Positions 1 through 8,029 of a stretch of DNA of 62,352 nt are shown here, in pieces (positions within the stretch are counted from its first letter, which is position 1; each line of letters opens with the position of its first letter). Source of the stretch: Chloroflexota bacterium. Its GTDB lineage: Bacteria; Chloroflexota; UBA11872. The notes below the pieces were generated by a model. That model did not search any database. It saw only the letters and a list, made by a program, of their open reading frames with translations, and was not told where the DNA came from. The stretch spans positions 1 to 62,352 of the forward strand of contig WTFW01000193.1 in NCBI GenBank assembly GCA_011523785.1, in the 5' to 3' direction. A program made the translations under genes and the position numbers.

Positions 1-545
1 CGGTCGAGGAGGTTGCGGACGCCGTCGCCGGTCTTGGCGGATACGCGAATGACTTCCGAGGGGTCGGCGCCGAGGAAGTCGGTCAATTCGCGGGCGACCT
101 CCTCGGTGCGGGCGGTGGGCAGGTCGGTCTTGTTGACGACGGGGATGATGGTGAGGTCGAGCTCAAGGGCGGCGTAGGCGTTGGCGAGGGTCTGGGCCTC
201 GATGCCCTGGGTGGCATCGACCAGGAGGACGGCGCCTTCGCAGGCGGCGAGGGAGCGGGAGACCTCGTAGCTGAAGTCGACGTGGCCGGGGGTATCGATG
301 AGATTGAGGGCGTATTCCACCCCGTTGACCTGGTGGCGCATGTGGACCGGGTGGGCCTTGATCGTGATGCCGCGCTCGCGTTCCAGGTCCATGGAGTCGA
401 GCACCTGTTCGCGCATCTCGCGCCGGCTGAGGGTGGCGGTGAGCTCCAGCATCCGGTCGGCCAGCGTCGACTTGCCGTGGTCGATGTGGGCGATGATGCA
501 GAAGTTGCGAGTGCGCGTTTGGTCAGAGGGCTGGACTAGGGGCAT
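1..545 (-). CDS. lepA: Elongation factor 4 (LepA), 5' part; gene runs off the window start
   Basis: Translational GTPase LepA/EF4, which binds the ribosome and is proposed to back-translocate or remodel stalled complexes. Reading the minus strand from the ATG at 545 gives about 181 residues. The GTPase motifs are intact: G1 AHIDHGKST (residues 19-27), the RERGITIKA switch I segment (56-64), G3 DTPGH (84-88) and G4 NKTD (138-141). The spacing and the N-terminal [15 protein letters not shown] signature are those of LepA rather than EF-G or TypA. The C-terminal domains lie beyond base 1. It follows murJ by 9 nt and is probably cotranscribed with it. Confidence 0.95.
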   Translation of the reverse strand, partial: MPLVQPSDQTRTRNFCIIAHIDHGKSTLADRMLELTATLSRREMREQVLDSMDLERERGITIKAHPVHMRHQVNGVEYALNLIDTPGHVDFSYEVSRSLAACEGAVLLVDATQGIEAQTLANAYAALELDLTIIPVVNKTDLPTARTEEVARELTDFLGADPSEVIRVSAKTGDGVRNLLD

Positions 546-554
546 GGAGAAAGT

Positions 555-2153
555 CTAGCGGGGGCGTAGGCGGGAGAGGCGGGTGGTGAGTTCGGTGAGT
601 TCGCGGCTGGCGAGGAGCCAGGCGACGGCGAGGTAGGCGAGGGCGGCGGCGGTGAGGTAGGCGGCCAGGAGGAGGGCGGAGTCGAGGCCGATGGGGCCGT
701 CGGTCCAGGTGGTGACTCGGAGGACGGCGATGACGAGGCCCATGAGCGTGGCGGCGGTCAGAGCGGTGGCGGCGACCTGGAGTTCAGGGTTGCCGACCTG
801 GAGGCCGCCGCGGCGATGGAGGATGAAGGCGAGGAGCACGGATTCGACGAGCACGCCGATGGACAGGCCGAGGGCGATGCCGCCGATGCCGAACCACTGG
901 GCCAAGAACCAGGACAGCAGCATGTGGAAGGCCAGAGACGCCGCGGCAATGGCGACGGGGGTGCGGGTGTCCTGCATGGCGAAGAAGCCGCGCACGAGAA
1001 TCTCCACGGCGGCGTGTCCTGCAAGGCCGATGGCGAAGAAGCGGAGGGCGGTAGCGGTGATTTCGGTGGCGTGGGCGTCGAAGGCGCCGCGCTGAAAGAG
1101 GACGGCGACCAGGGGTTCGGCCAGGATGGCGAGGACGACGGCGGCGGGGAGATTGAGGAAAACGATGTGGCGGGCGACGCCACTGACGCGGGCGGCGAAG
1201 AGTTCGCGGTCGCCGCCGGCCCAGCGGCCGGCGAGTTCGGGGAGGGCGGCTTCGCCGAGCGCCATGCCGAAGATGCCTAAGGGCAGCAACATCAGCAGGA
1301 AGCCGTTGTTGAGCGCGGCAACGGCCGACGGGCCTTGCAGCGAGGCCAGGATGTTGACGTAGATCAAGCTGACCTGGAGAACGGCCACGCCAAGAAGCCG
1401 CGGGAGCATAAGGACCACGACGCGCCGAACGTCGGGATTGGCGAGGCCCCAGGTGAACCTGAAGCGGCCCCAGGAGGCCAGGCCAGGCGCCTGGACGCCC
1501 AGGTGCAGGACCGCACCGATGAGGGTTCCCCAGACGAGCCCCTGAAGTCCGAAGACGCGGGCCAGGACCAGGGCGCCGATGATGATGCCGACGTTGTAGA
1601 GCAGCGGGCTGACGGCGGGCGGGACGAAACGTCGCTCGGCTTGCAGGGCGGCCTTGGCGAGAGCGCTCAATCCGAGCACGACGGGCGACAGCATGAGCCA
1701 GCGAGTGGCGTCGACCGCCAGGGCGTGGGTGCCGGGCTCGAAGCCGGGGGCGATGGCCGTCATCAGGGGCTCGGCGATGAGCGCGCCGAGGGCAGCAAGG
1801 ACGGCGGTAGCGAGGAATACCAGGGTGGCGATGCCGCTGAGGAGTTGGCGCAAGGCCTCGGGGTCGCCACGGGACTTGACGTCGGCGTAGACGGGGATGA
1901 CGGCGGAGAGCAGGGCTCCGCCGGCGAGCAGCATGAAGATGGTGTCGGGAATGCGGAAGGCGGCGTACCAGGCGTCGGCTTCGGGTCCTACGCCGAACTG
2001 GGCGTTGATGGCGGCCTGGCGGACGAAGCCCAGCAGCCGGCTGAGGGCGATGGAGGCCAGAACAATGCCGGCGGCGGCGGCGATGCCGCCGCCGAGGCCG
2101 TCAGACGCGTCGCTTTGCCGGGGATCGGGAGACAGACCGCTCTGCGTCACCAT
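555..2153 (-). CDS. murJ: Lipid II flippase MurJ (MviN family)
   Basis: Integral membrane flippase of the MOP superfamily that moves undecaprenyl-linked peptidoglycan precursor across the cytoplasmic membrane. The 532-residue product has about 14 hydrophobic segments. It shows the family's N-terminal pattern (SRLLGFVRQ, then a long loop and RIPDTIFMLLAGG) and a mid-protein MLLPLGIFGMALGEA segment. Length is normal for MurJ. The start is ATG at 2153. A GGAGG lies only 1-2 nt upstream of it, so the GTG one codon later may be the true initiator. The gene is divergent from the glycosyltransferase at 2202. Together with murE in this window it argues for a peptidoglycan-making cell. Confidence 0.93.
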   Translation of the reverse strand: MVTQSGLSPDPRQSDASDGLGGGIAAAAGIVLASIALSRLLGFVRQAAINAQFGVGPEADAWYAAFRIPDTIFMLLAGGALLSAVIPVYADVKSRGDPEALRQLLSGIATLVFLATAVLAALGALIAEPLMTAIAPGFEPGTHALAVDATRWLMLSPVVLGLSALAKAALQAERRFVPPAVSPLLYNVGIIIGALVLARVFGLQGLVWGTLIGAVLHLGVQAPGLASWGRFRFTWGLANPDVRRVVVLMLPRLLGVAVLQVSLIYVNILASLQGPSAVAALNNGFLLMLLPLGIFGMALGEAALPELAGRWAGGDRELFAARVSGVARHIVFLNLPAAVVLAILAEPLVAVLFQRGAFDAHATEITATALRFFAIGLAGHAAVEILVRGFFAMQDTRTPVAIAAASLAFHMLLSWFLAQWFGIGGIALGLSIGVLVESVLLAFILHRRGGLQVGNPELQVAATALTAATLMGLVIAVLRVTTWTDGPIGLDSALLLAAYLTAAALAYLAVAWLLASRELTELTTRLSRLRPR

Positions 2154-2201
2154 TCCTCCCGAGACGAGAGACGGAGGCAGCCAAGTCCGGGGCTAAGATA
2201 G

Positions 2202-3569
2202 TTGGAGCCTTCGCATGCGCCGACAGCGCGACACGCTTTGTCGCGCCGCGCGCCAGAGAACACGCCCGTGCCGCCTGCGTTCACGCCCGACAACCTTGAG
2301 ATCGTGTTTCTCTCATTCGAGGGGCCGGACCAACCCTACTCACAGGCCGGGGGGCTGGGGGTGCGGGTGGCGCAGTTCACGCGGTCGCTGGCGCGGCAGG
2401 GGTTCAATACACATCTGATCTTTGTTGGGGACCCCGACCGACCCGGGTACGAGGTGCAAGAGGAGGGGCGGCTGCATTTGCACCGATGGTGCCAGTGGCT
2501 AAGCGCGCATCACAGGGGCGGGGTGTACGAGGCTGAGATCGAGAAGGTTCACGACTTCCAGGACTCCGTGCCGGCGCACGTGACGTTCGAGATCGCGGCA
2601 CCGGCGGTGGCCGAGGGGCGGAGGGTAGTCGTGATGGCGGAGGAGTGGCACACGGCTGATGCGCTGTCGCGCCTGAGCGATTCCCTGCACTTCAACGGGC
2701 TTCGGCAGAACTGCGTGCTGGTGTGGAACGCGAACAACGACATGTCCTTCAACCGCATGAATTGGGACCGGATTGGTTACGTGGCGGACTTTGCGGCGGT
2801 CTCAAAGTACGTCAAGCATCAGATGTGGGACTGCGGCGTCAACCCGGTGGTGATTCCGAACGGGGTGCCCGAGGAACGACTGGAGGCGGTGGATCCGGAC
2901 GCGGTGGCGGCGTTCCGGCGGGCGATGGACTGCGACGTGTGGTTCTTCAAGATCGGACGGACGGACCCGGACAAGGGTTGGCTGGAGGCCGTGGAGGCCG
3001 TCCACAGACTGCGCGAGCAGGGTGTCAACGCCCGGCTGGTGATCAAGCCGGGCGCGTACGAGGCGCATGGCGACGAGGTTTACCGGCACATGGTGTGGCG
3101 AGGCCTGGATCGCGCGGAGGTGGCGACTGACGACCGCTCGGTGCCGGGGATCGCCACGGCGCTGGGGGCGGCGCCGGAGGCGGCGGTGCTGGATCTGCGG
3201 TTCTTCGTGCCGGACGAGGTTTTGCCGGTCTTTTACGCCGCCGCGGACGGCACGCTAGCCAACAGCGGATATGAACCGTTTGGGCTGGTGGGGCTGGAGG
3301 CGATGGCCGCGGGCGGGATTGCGTACGTGGGGTCCACGGGCGAGGACTACGCGCGGCCGCTGCAGAACTGCGTGGTGCTGGACGACGCGGCGGATCCGGA
3401 TGAGATCGTTCGATTTGCGTTGCAGCTGAAGGATGACCACGCGCTCAATGCGTCGATTCGGGCTGGCGCTCGTCGAGCCGCGGAGCTGTTTACCTGGGAA
3501 GCCGTGACGCCGATTTTCCTGACCCGGATGCGCCACCTGGCGGCCGGGCAGGACGTGGTGGTCGGTTAG
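2202..3569 (+). CDS. GT4-type glycosyltransferase, glycogen/starch-synthase-like
   Basis: Probable retaining GT-B glycosyltransferase of 455 residues. The N-terminal Rossmann domain carries a GGLGVRVAQF loop (about residue 50), like the nucleotide-sugar loop of glycogen synthases. The C-terminal domain has the E-x7-E type motif YEPFGLVGLEAM (from about 356) that binds the donor sugar nucleotide. The start is uncertain: the longest frame begins at TTG 2202 without a clear ribosome site, while GTG at 2268 would start just before the first beta strand (NLEIVFLSFEG). It is followed by a GH57 enzyme, an aldo/keto reductase and a second GT4 gene in the same direction, which suggests alpha-glucan synthesis or trimming. 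The exact donor and acceptor cannot be read from sequence. Confidence 0.85.
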   Translation: MEPSHAPTARHALSRRAPENTPVPPAFTPDNLEIVFLSFEGPDQPYSQAGGLGVRVAQFTRSLARQGFNTHLIFVGDPDRPGYEVQEEGRLHLHRWCQWLSAHHRGGVYEAEIEKVHDFQDSVPAHVTFEIAAPAVAEGRRVVVMAEEWHTADALSRLSDSLHFNGLRQNCVLVWNANNDMSFNRMNWDRIGYVADFAAVSKYVKHQMWDCGVNPVVIPNGVPEERLEAVDPDAVAAFRRAMDCDVWFFKIGRTDPDKGWLEAVEAVHRLREQGVNARLVIKPGAYEAHGDEVYRHMVWRGLDRAEVATDDRSVPGIATALGAAPEAAVLDLRFFVPDEVLPVFYAAADGTLANSGYEPFGLVGLEAMAAGGIAYVGSTGEDYARPLQNCVVLDDAADPDEIVRFALQLKDDHALNASIRAGARRAAELFTWEAVTPIFLTRMRHLAAGQDVVVG

Positions 3570-3632
3570 CATCCGGGGAGCGCCAGCCGGCCGCCCCACC
3601 CCAAAGATCGCGCACCTCCAATCGCCGAACAC

Positions 3633-4820
3633 CTGGTTATCTACACGCTGATTCACCAGCCGCGTCGGGTGCGGATTCCGGCGGTTCCACTTCCGCATGG
3701 GGCGGACGCGGCGACGATCGAAGCGGCGCTGTTCGACGACGAACTGAACCAGTTTTACTTCGAGAAGGTGGCGCGCTGGTGCTATCGGCCGGCAATCAAG
3801 CTGTGGCAGGCATTGCTGGACCGGGGGCTGGCGCTGGGGCTTGGGATTCCGCTGTCGACGCTGCCGCAGTTCGAGGCGTGGGACCCGGACTTGCTGGACG
3901 ACCTGACGGGACTGCTGCGGCACGAGAACTGCGAGCCGGTGGCGACGGAGCCGTATCACGCGGTGAGCATGCTGCTGGACCTGCCGCTGTTTGCACGGGG
4001 GATGGAGCGGTCGGCGGACGGGTTGCAGACGGTCTGTGGAAAGCGACCGCGGGTGGCGGACACGACCGAGATGCTGATGTCGTCGGACATTGCGCGGACG
4101 CTGGGACGGGTTGGGTTCGAGGCGGGGTTCGTGGACGGGCGGCCGTGGATCATGGAGTGGCGGAGCGCGGCTCACCTATACAGAGAACGCGGCGGGCTGC
4201 CGCTGCTGGCCCGGCACTTCGACCTGAGCGACGACGTGGGGTACCGGTTCTCGAACCAGGGGTGGGACGGATGGCCGCTGACGGCGGAGCGGTACGCCGA
4301 CTGGGTTGCGTCGACGCCGGGGGACCTGGTGACGCTGGCGTGGGACTTCGAGACGTTTGGCGAGCACCACAACGTGGATACGGGGATCTTCGAGTTCCTG
4401 GAGGCGCTGCCGGATGAGCTGGCGAAACGAGGGGTGCAGTGCCTGACGCCCAGCGCCGCCGTGGACGAGTTTGGGAGCGAGGCGCATGACTTGCCGCTGT
4501 CGCCGTTTCCGGCTACGTGGGCGGGACAGCATGGCGGGTTGGAGTTCTTCCTTGGGAACCATGCGCAGCAGGCGGTATTCCGGCTGATGACGGCGGCCTA
4601 CGGCACGGCGCAGCTGACGGAGGATCCGGCGCTGATCGACCTGGCGCACCTGCTGTTGCAGTCGGACAACCTGCACTGGTTGCAGTGGGTCGGGCGGGAA
4701 GGCTCGGAGGCGGACGTTTCGGCCTATTTCACGCCGGGCGAGTGGATGTGGCTGGGCGCGGACCGCTTGCTGTGGGAGCACCAGCGGGTGTACATCAACT
4801 TCATCGACGCGATCAGCTAG
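3633..4820 (+). CDS. GH57 family alpha-glucan-active glycoside hydrolase
   Basis: Glycoside hydrolase family 57 enzyme (alpha-amylase or branching-enzyme group) with a (beta/alpha)7 barrel. The HQP motif that opens the GH57 fold is present (IHQPRR), as is the ADTTEM segment. The region around TLAWDFETFGEHH resembles the conserved late motif holding an acidic catalytic residue. The standard start would be GTG 3669, but that removes the HQP strand. The frame stays open upstream to the previous stop without ATG, GTG or TTG. An in-frame CTG at 3633 gives the expected N-terminus (M)VIYTLIHQPRR, so I start the gene there. About 395 residues, a normal length. It ends 10 nt before the aldo/keto reductase. 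Specificity is not readable. Confidence 0.85.
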   Translation: MVIYTLIHQPRRVRIPAVPLPHGADAATIEAALFDDELNQFYFEKVARWCYRPAIKLWQALLDRGLALGLGIPLSTLPQFEAWDPDLLDDLTGLLRHENCEPVATEPYHAVSMLLDLPLFARGMERSADGLQTVCGKRPRVADTTEMLMSSDIARTLGRVGFEAGFVDGRPWIMEWRSAAHLYRERGGLPLLARHFDLSDDVGYRFSNQGWDGWPLTAERYADWVASTPGDLVTLAWDFETFGEHHNVDTGIFEFLEALPDELAKRGVQCLTPSAAVDEFGSEAHDLPLSPFPATWAGQHGGLEFFLGNHAQQAVFRLMTAAYGTAQLTEDPALIDLAHLLLQSDNLHWLQWVGREGSEADVSAYFTPGEWMWLGADRLLWEHQRVYINFIDAIS

Positions 4821-4830
4821 CGAGGCGGGA

Positions 4831-5637
4831 ATGGACGAGGTTTACCTGGGGCCGACACAGACGACCGTGCCGAAGATCGGGCTGGGGACGGCCCGCTATT
4901 TCGGCGGACGGAACGTCCTTGTCAAGGGACTGGCATCCGGGCTGCGGCTGATCGACACGGCGGAGTCGTACAACGCCCGCGGCGATGAGCCCGGGCAGGC
5001 CGAGTTGCAGGTGGGCAAGGAGCTTGCGGGGCACTGGGACCGGGTCTTCATTGCCACGAAGATCTCGCCGCGGAACCTCGCGGCGGACGACGTGCCGGTG
5101 CATGCGCGGGCGAGCGCGCGGCGGCTGGGCGTGGAGGTCCTGGACCTCTACCAGATTCATGGGCCGAACCCGTCGATCCCGATTGGCGAGACGATTGGCG
5201 CGCTGGAGCGGCTGGTGGACGAGGGGCTGATCCGGTTCATTGGGGTGAGCAACTTCTCGGCGGATCAGTTGAAGGCGGCGCAGGACGCGGCGCGGCGGCA
5301 CCCGATCGTGTCGAACCAGATTCGCTACAACCTGTTCGACCGGGGTGTGGCGGATGACGTGCTGGGGCTGTGCCAGGAGACCAAGGTGACCGTGATTGCG
5401 CACACGCCGCTGGCACTTGCGAACTTTGACGGGCACGCCGGATCGGGGGTGCTGCGCGAGGTGAGCCAGGCCACGGGACGGACGCCGGCGCAGGTGATGT
5501 TGAACTGGCTGGTGGGGCAGGACGGCGTGATTGCGATTCCGAAGACGGACCGGCCGGAGCGCGTGGCGGAGCTGGCGTGGTCCGTGGGTTGGGAACTGGA
5601 CCCTGATCAGCGACGCGCCTTGGACGCGTGCGCCTGA
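4831..5637 (+). CDS. Aldo/keto reductase
   Basis: NADP-dependent oxidoreductase of the aldo/keto reductase superfamily (TIM barrel), 268 residues, ATG start 10 nt after the GH57 stop. The catalytic tetrad is visible as D42 (LIDTAESY), Y47, K77 (IATK) and H110 (YQIHGPN). The late segments IRFIGVSNF and IAIPKT match the family's cofactor and substrate-loop regions. It is slightly short, as in bacterial prokaryotic AKR groups. Its place between glycan enzymes suggests a sugar or sugar-derived aldehyde substrate, but that is only context. Confidence 0.9.
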   Translation: MDEVYLGPTQTTVPKIGLGTARYFGGRNVLVKGLASGLRLIDTAESYNARGDEPGQAELQVGKELAGHWDRVFIATKISPRNLAADDVPVHARASARRLGVEVLDLYQIHGPNPSIPIGETIGALERLVDEGLIRFIGVSNFSADQLKAAQDAARRHPIVSNQIRYNLFDRGVADDVLGLCQETKVTVIAHTPLALANFDGHAGSGVLREVSQATGRTPAQVMLNWLVGQDGVIAIPKTDRPERVAELAWSVGWELDPDQRRALDACA

Positions 5638-5681
5638 CCGCCACCGGCGGCACCGCTAGCAGACTCGAGAGGTAGCTGACG

Positions 5682-6884
5682 TTGCGCATTGCGATGGTGG
5701 TGTGGGAGTACCCGCCGCACGTGGTGGGCGGGCTGGGGACGTATTCAGGCGCAATGGCGTCGGCACTGCGGGCGGCGGGGCACGACGTGCAGGTGTTTGC
5801 GGCGCTGCGGGACGGCGACGAGCCGGACCCGCAGCCGGATACGCACTGGGCGCGTCAACTGGATCTGAGCCCGACCTATTTGGGCGTCTACAACCAGGAG
5901 GCGTCGAGTTGGGGCGCGTTTTTTGGGGAGTTGTACTCGACGAACATCCTGTGGGCGGATGCGGTGCGGGCCGAGCATGGGCAGCAGCCGTTCGACGTGA
6001 TCGCGGTGCATGACTGGCTGGGGGCGCCGGCGGGACTGACGCTGGCGCAGCATGTTGACGCGCCGATCGTGTTCCACGTACACAGCGCAGAGTGGGGGCG
6101 TCAGCCGGGCGGGCCTTCGCCGATTGTGTCGCAGTGGGAGACGGCGGCGGGCAGGGCGGCGTCCGCGACGATCACGGTGAGCCAGGCGATGGTTCGCGAC
6201 CTGATCGCGCACGGCTGGGACGCGGACCGGGTGCACGGCGTGTGGAACGGGGTGGACACGGAGGGGTTTTCACCGGACGCGCCGGGCGGGGCGGAGCTAC
6301 GGGAACGGTATGGGTTGCCCGACGACGCGCCGGTGGTCTTCTTCATTGGCCGGTTGACGGGGGTTAAGGGCGCTCGGCCGCTGATTGAAGGGTGGCCACG
6401 GGTGGTGGCACAGCATCCGGAAGCCCGGCTGGTTGCGCTGGGGACAGGCGATCAGGACGACGAGATTCGGGGCCTTGTGGCAGGGCTGGGGATCGAGGAT
6501 TCGGTCACGCTGCGAACGGAGTGGGTTTCGGAGGCCGAGCGCATCGCGCACTTCATGGCCGCCGACCTGGTGGTGTTGCCGTCGACGTATGAGCCGTTTG
6601 GGATCGTGTCCCTGGAGGCGATGGCCTGTGGAAAGCCGGTGGTGGTTGGAGCGCGGGGGGTGGTGGGCTTTCGCGAGCAGGTGCTGAACTACGGGCCGGA
6701 CCAGTGCGGGCTGCACGTGAACGGGGCGGATCCGGCGGACATTGCCTGGGGAATCAGCGAGGCGCTGCGCGATAGCGAGCGGATGCGGCGCTGGGGCGAG
6801 AACGGGCGGCGGCGGGCGGTGACGATGTTTACGTGGGAGCGGTGCGCGGTGAGGACGGCGGAGGTGTACGGGCGGGTTGGGTAA
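5682..6884 (+). CDS. GT4 family glycosyltransferase
   Basis: Retaining GT-B glycosyltransferase of 400 residues, starting at TTG 5682. The N-terminus MRIAMVVWEYPPHVVGGLGTY gives the first beta strand and glycine-rich loop directly, which supports this start. The C-terminal donor-binding motif is EPFGIVSLEAMACG (about 303-316). FFIGRLTGVKGARPL is the typical phosphate-binding K segment. It resembles the first glycosyltransferase at 2202 but has the more standard GT4 layout. It closes the four-gene plus-strand cluster and converges on the small minus-strand genes after a 121-nt spacer. Confidence 0.9.
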   Translation: MRIAMVVWEYPPHVVGGLGTYSGAMASALRAAGHDVQVFAALRDGDEPDPQPDTHWARQLDLSPTYLGVYNQEASSWGAFFGELYSTNILWADAVRAEHGQQPFDVIAVHDWLGAPAGLTLAQHVDAPIVFHVHSAEWGRQPGGPSPIVSQWETAAGRAASATITVSQAMVRDLIAHGWDADRVHGVWNGVDTEGFSPDAPGGAELRERYGLPDDAPVVFFIGRLTGVKGARPLIEGWPRVVAQHPEARLVALGTGDQDDEIRGLVAGLGIEDSVTLRTEWVSEAERIAHFMAADLVVLPSTYEPFGIVSLEAMACGKPVVVGARGVVGFREQVLNYGPDQCGLHVNGADPADIAWGISEALRDSERMRRWGENGRRRAVTMFTWERCAVRTAEVYGRVG

Positions 6885-7005
6885 TCAGCGGCAAGCTACG
6901 AATAGTCGTCCATTCCGCCAGCATTAAAATCCGCCAGCGGCCGCTTCACGAACCTGGGCAACCCGCCCGCAGTTTGCGCGAGCGCGAAATACCGCCGAGT
7001 TGCCG

Positions 7006-7022
7006 GCGCCTGAGTCAGGCGC
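7006..7022. repeat. 17-bp palindrome between convergent genes
   Basis: GCGCCTGA-G-TCAGGCGC is perfect on both arms (7006-7013 and 7015-7022) around one central base. As RNA it would fold as seven base pairs with a three-base loop. It sits between the end of the plus-strand GT4 gene and the stop of the minus-strand small gene, so a bidirectional terminator is the simplest reading. There is no clear U-tract on either side. Confidence 0.45.
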
Positions 7023-7024
7023 AG

Positions 7025-7249
7025 TCAGTCAGGGCGAGCTTCCAGGCGGGCGACGCGCTCGCCGAGTTCGCTGATGCGTTCGGCCAGCACATTGACGCGG
7101 CCATCCAGCGCGCGGATATCCGCACGGACGTCGGTCTCGAGGGCCCGGATGTCGGCGCGAAGCCAGGCAGCCAGCGCCACCATCAGGGCGGCCAGGGCGC
7201 CAGCCGCGCCAATAACGGTTCCGAGAATCGGGATCAGATCAGCGCTCAT
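7025..7249 (-). CDS. Small membrane-anchored coiled-coil protein (third of three paralogs)
   Basis: Not recognised as a named family. From the ATG at 7249 the 74-residue product has one hydrophobic helix (ILGTVIGAAGALAALMVALAA), then WLRADI and a charged heptad-like helix (VRADIRALDGRVNVLAERI, then SELGERVARLEA). This predicts one membrane anchor with a short cytoplasmic coiled coil. A start 33 nt further upstream is possible, but MSADLIPILGT lines up with MSAEAWTILGT of the paralog ending at 7580. The WLRADI junction is shared with the gene at 7320. The three genes lie head to tail. Confidence 0.6.
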   Translation of the reverse strand: MSADLIPILGTVIGAAGALAALMVALAAWLRADIRALETDVRADIRALDGRVNVLAERISELGERVARLEARPD

Positions 7250-7319
7250 GCGGGAACCGTGTCCGGCGGCCGTGTCGAGCACGAGCGACGAGTTACATCG
7301 ACGTCTCTGATCCGCATCG

Positions 7320-7583
7320 TCACTCGATTCCCTCAGATGAGGGCCTGAGCTGGGCAGGATCGACGTCGCGTGGCCGAGGCGATTTGGCTATTGCGTCCCG
7401 AGCCACGTATCCGGCGAGGAATACCTGAATCAAGGCATCCACCTTTGCACCGGTAGCACGCAGGCCGACATTCAGCTTGGCGATGTCGGCCCGAAGCCAA
7501 GCCGACGCGCCTCCAACGACGGCGAGCATGGAGCCAAGGACGATTCCAGCGATGGCCAGGAGATCGGCGGTCTCGAGCGTCAA
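7320..7583 (-). CDS. Small membrane-anchored coiled-coil protein (second of three paralogs)
   Basis: 87 residues with a TTG start at 7583 that overlaps the upstream stop by 4 nt (TTGA), implying translational coupling. The layout repeats its neighbours: an N-terminal hydrophobic helix (LLAIAGIVLGSMLAVVGG), then AWLRADIAKL and a short amphipathic helix with KVDALIQ. Its tail is proline- and charge-rich (SPRPRDVDPAQLRPSS). No catalytic motif is visible. The shared WLRADI junction marks it as a diverged duplicate of the gene at 7025. Confidence 0.6.
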   Translation of the reverse strand: MTLETADLLAIAGIVLGSMLAVVGGASAWLRADIAKLNVGLRATGAKVDALIQVFLAGYVARDAIAKSPRPRDVDPAQLRPSSEGIE

Positions 7584-7864
7584 GGATCTGGCTCTCCGGC
7601 GGTTGGATCGCGGACAGGTTCGCCGAGGCGGGCCAGAGACTGCGCCATTTCGAACTGGCGGGCGTCGATTCTGTCCAGACGTGCGCCATGGTCGGCGCGT
7701 AGGTCGCGAAGGTCGCCGCGCAACACCTGTAGTTCGGCGGCATGCTGCTGGGCCATGTGATCGAGACGCGATTCAAGGCTTCGCCATATCGCTATGACCA
7801 AGCCAGCTAGACCAACAAACAGGGCCCCGCCCGTGCCCAGAATCGTCCACGCTTCGGCGCTCAT
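7580..7864 (-). CDS. Small membrane-anchored coiled-coil protein (first of three paralogs)
   Basis: 94 residues, ATG at 7864. One hydrophobic helix (TILGTGGALFVGLAGLVIAI) is followed by WRSLESRLDHM and a long heptad helix (LQVLRGDLRDLRADHGARL), then an acidic/proline tail. It is the promoter-proximal member of the trio and is divergent from the AAA ATPase gene at 8030 across a 165-nt spacer. The family is unknown. The shape (one membrane helix plus short coiled coil) fits an oligomerising accessory or scaffold protein, but nothing in the sequence proves a role. Confidence 0.6.
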   Translation of the reverse strand: MSAEAWTILGTGGALFVGLAGLVIAIWRSLESRLDHMAQQHAAELQVLRGDLRDLRADHGARLDRIDARQFEMAQSLARLGEPVRDPTAGEPDP

Positions 7865-7993
7865 GCGGCGACGCTCCGGCGGGGTCGGGCATCGGACTCA
7901 ACGTATCACAGGAACTCGACCGCTCGCCCGGTCTTGAGACTGTTGAGACGACGAGGGCTGCGAGCCGCGGTCGGGGATGGGCGGGCGCGCGCC

Positions 7994-7999
7994 TAGAAT
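7994..7999 (+). promoter_or_regulatory. Candidate -10 element upstream of the AAA ATPase gene
   Basis: TAGAAT lies 30 nt before the ATG at 8030, in the divergent spacer. The same hexamer occurs at a comparable place before the aminotransferase gene (26925-26930, plus) and pdxS (33312-33307, minus), which is why I note it. I see no convincing -35 partner here. Confidence 0.35.
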
Positions 8000-8029
8000 G
8001 CGGGCGGTGCGTGGCGGGCGAGCTAGGTA

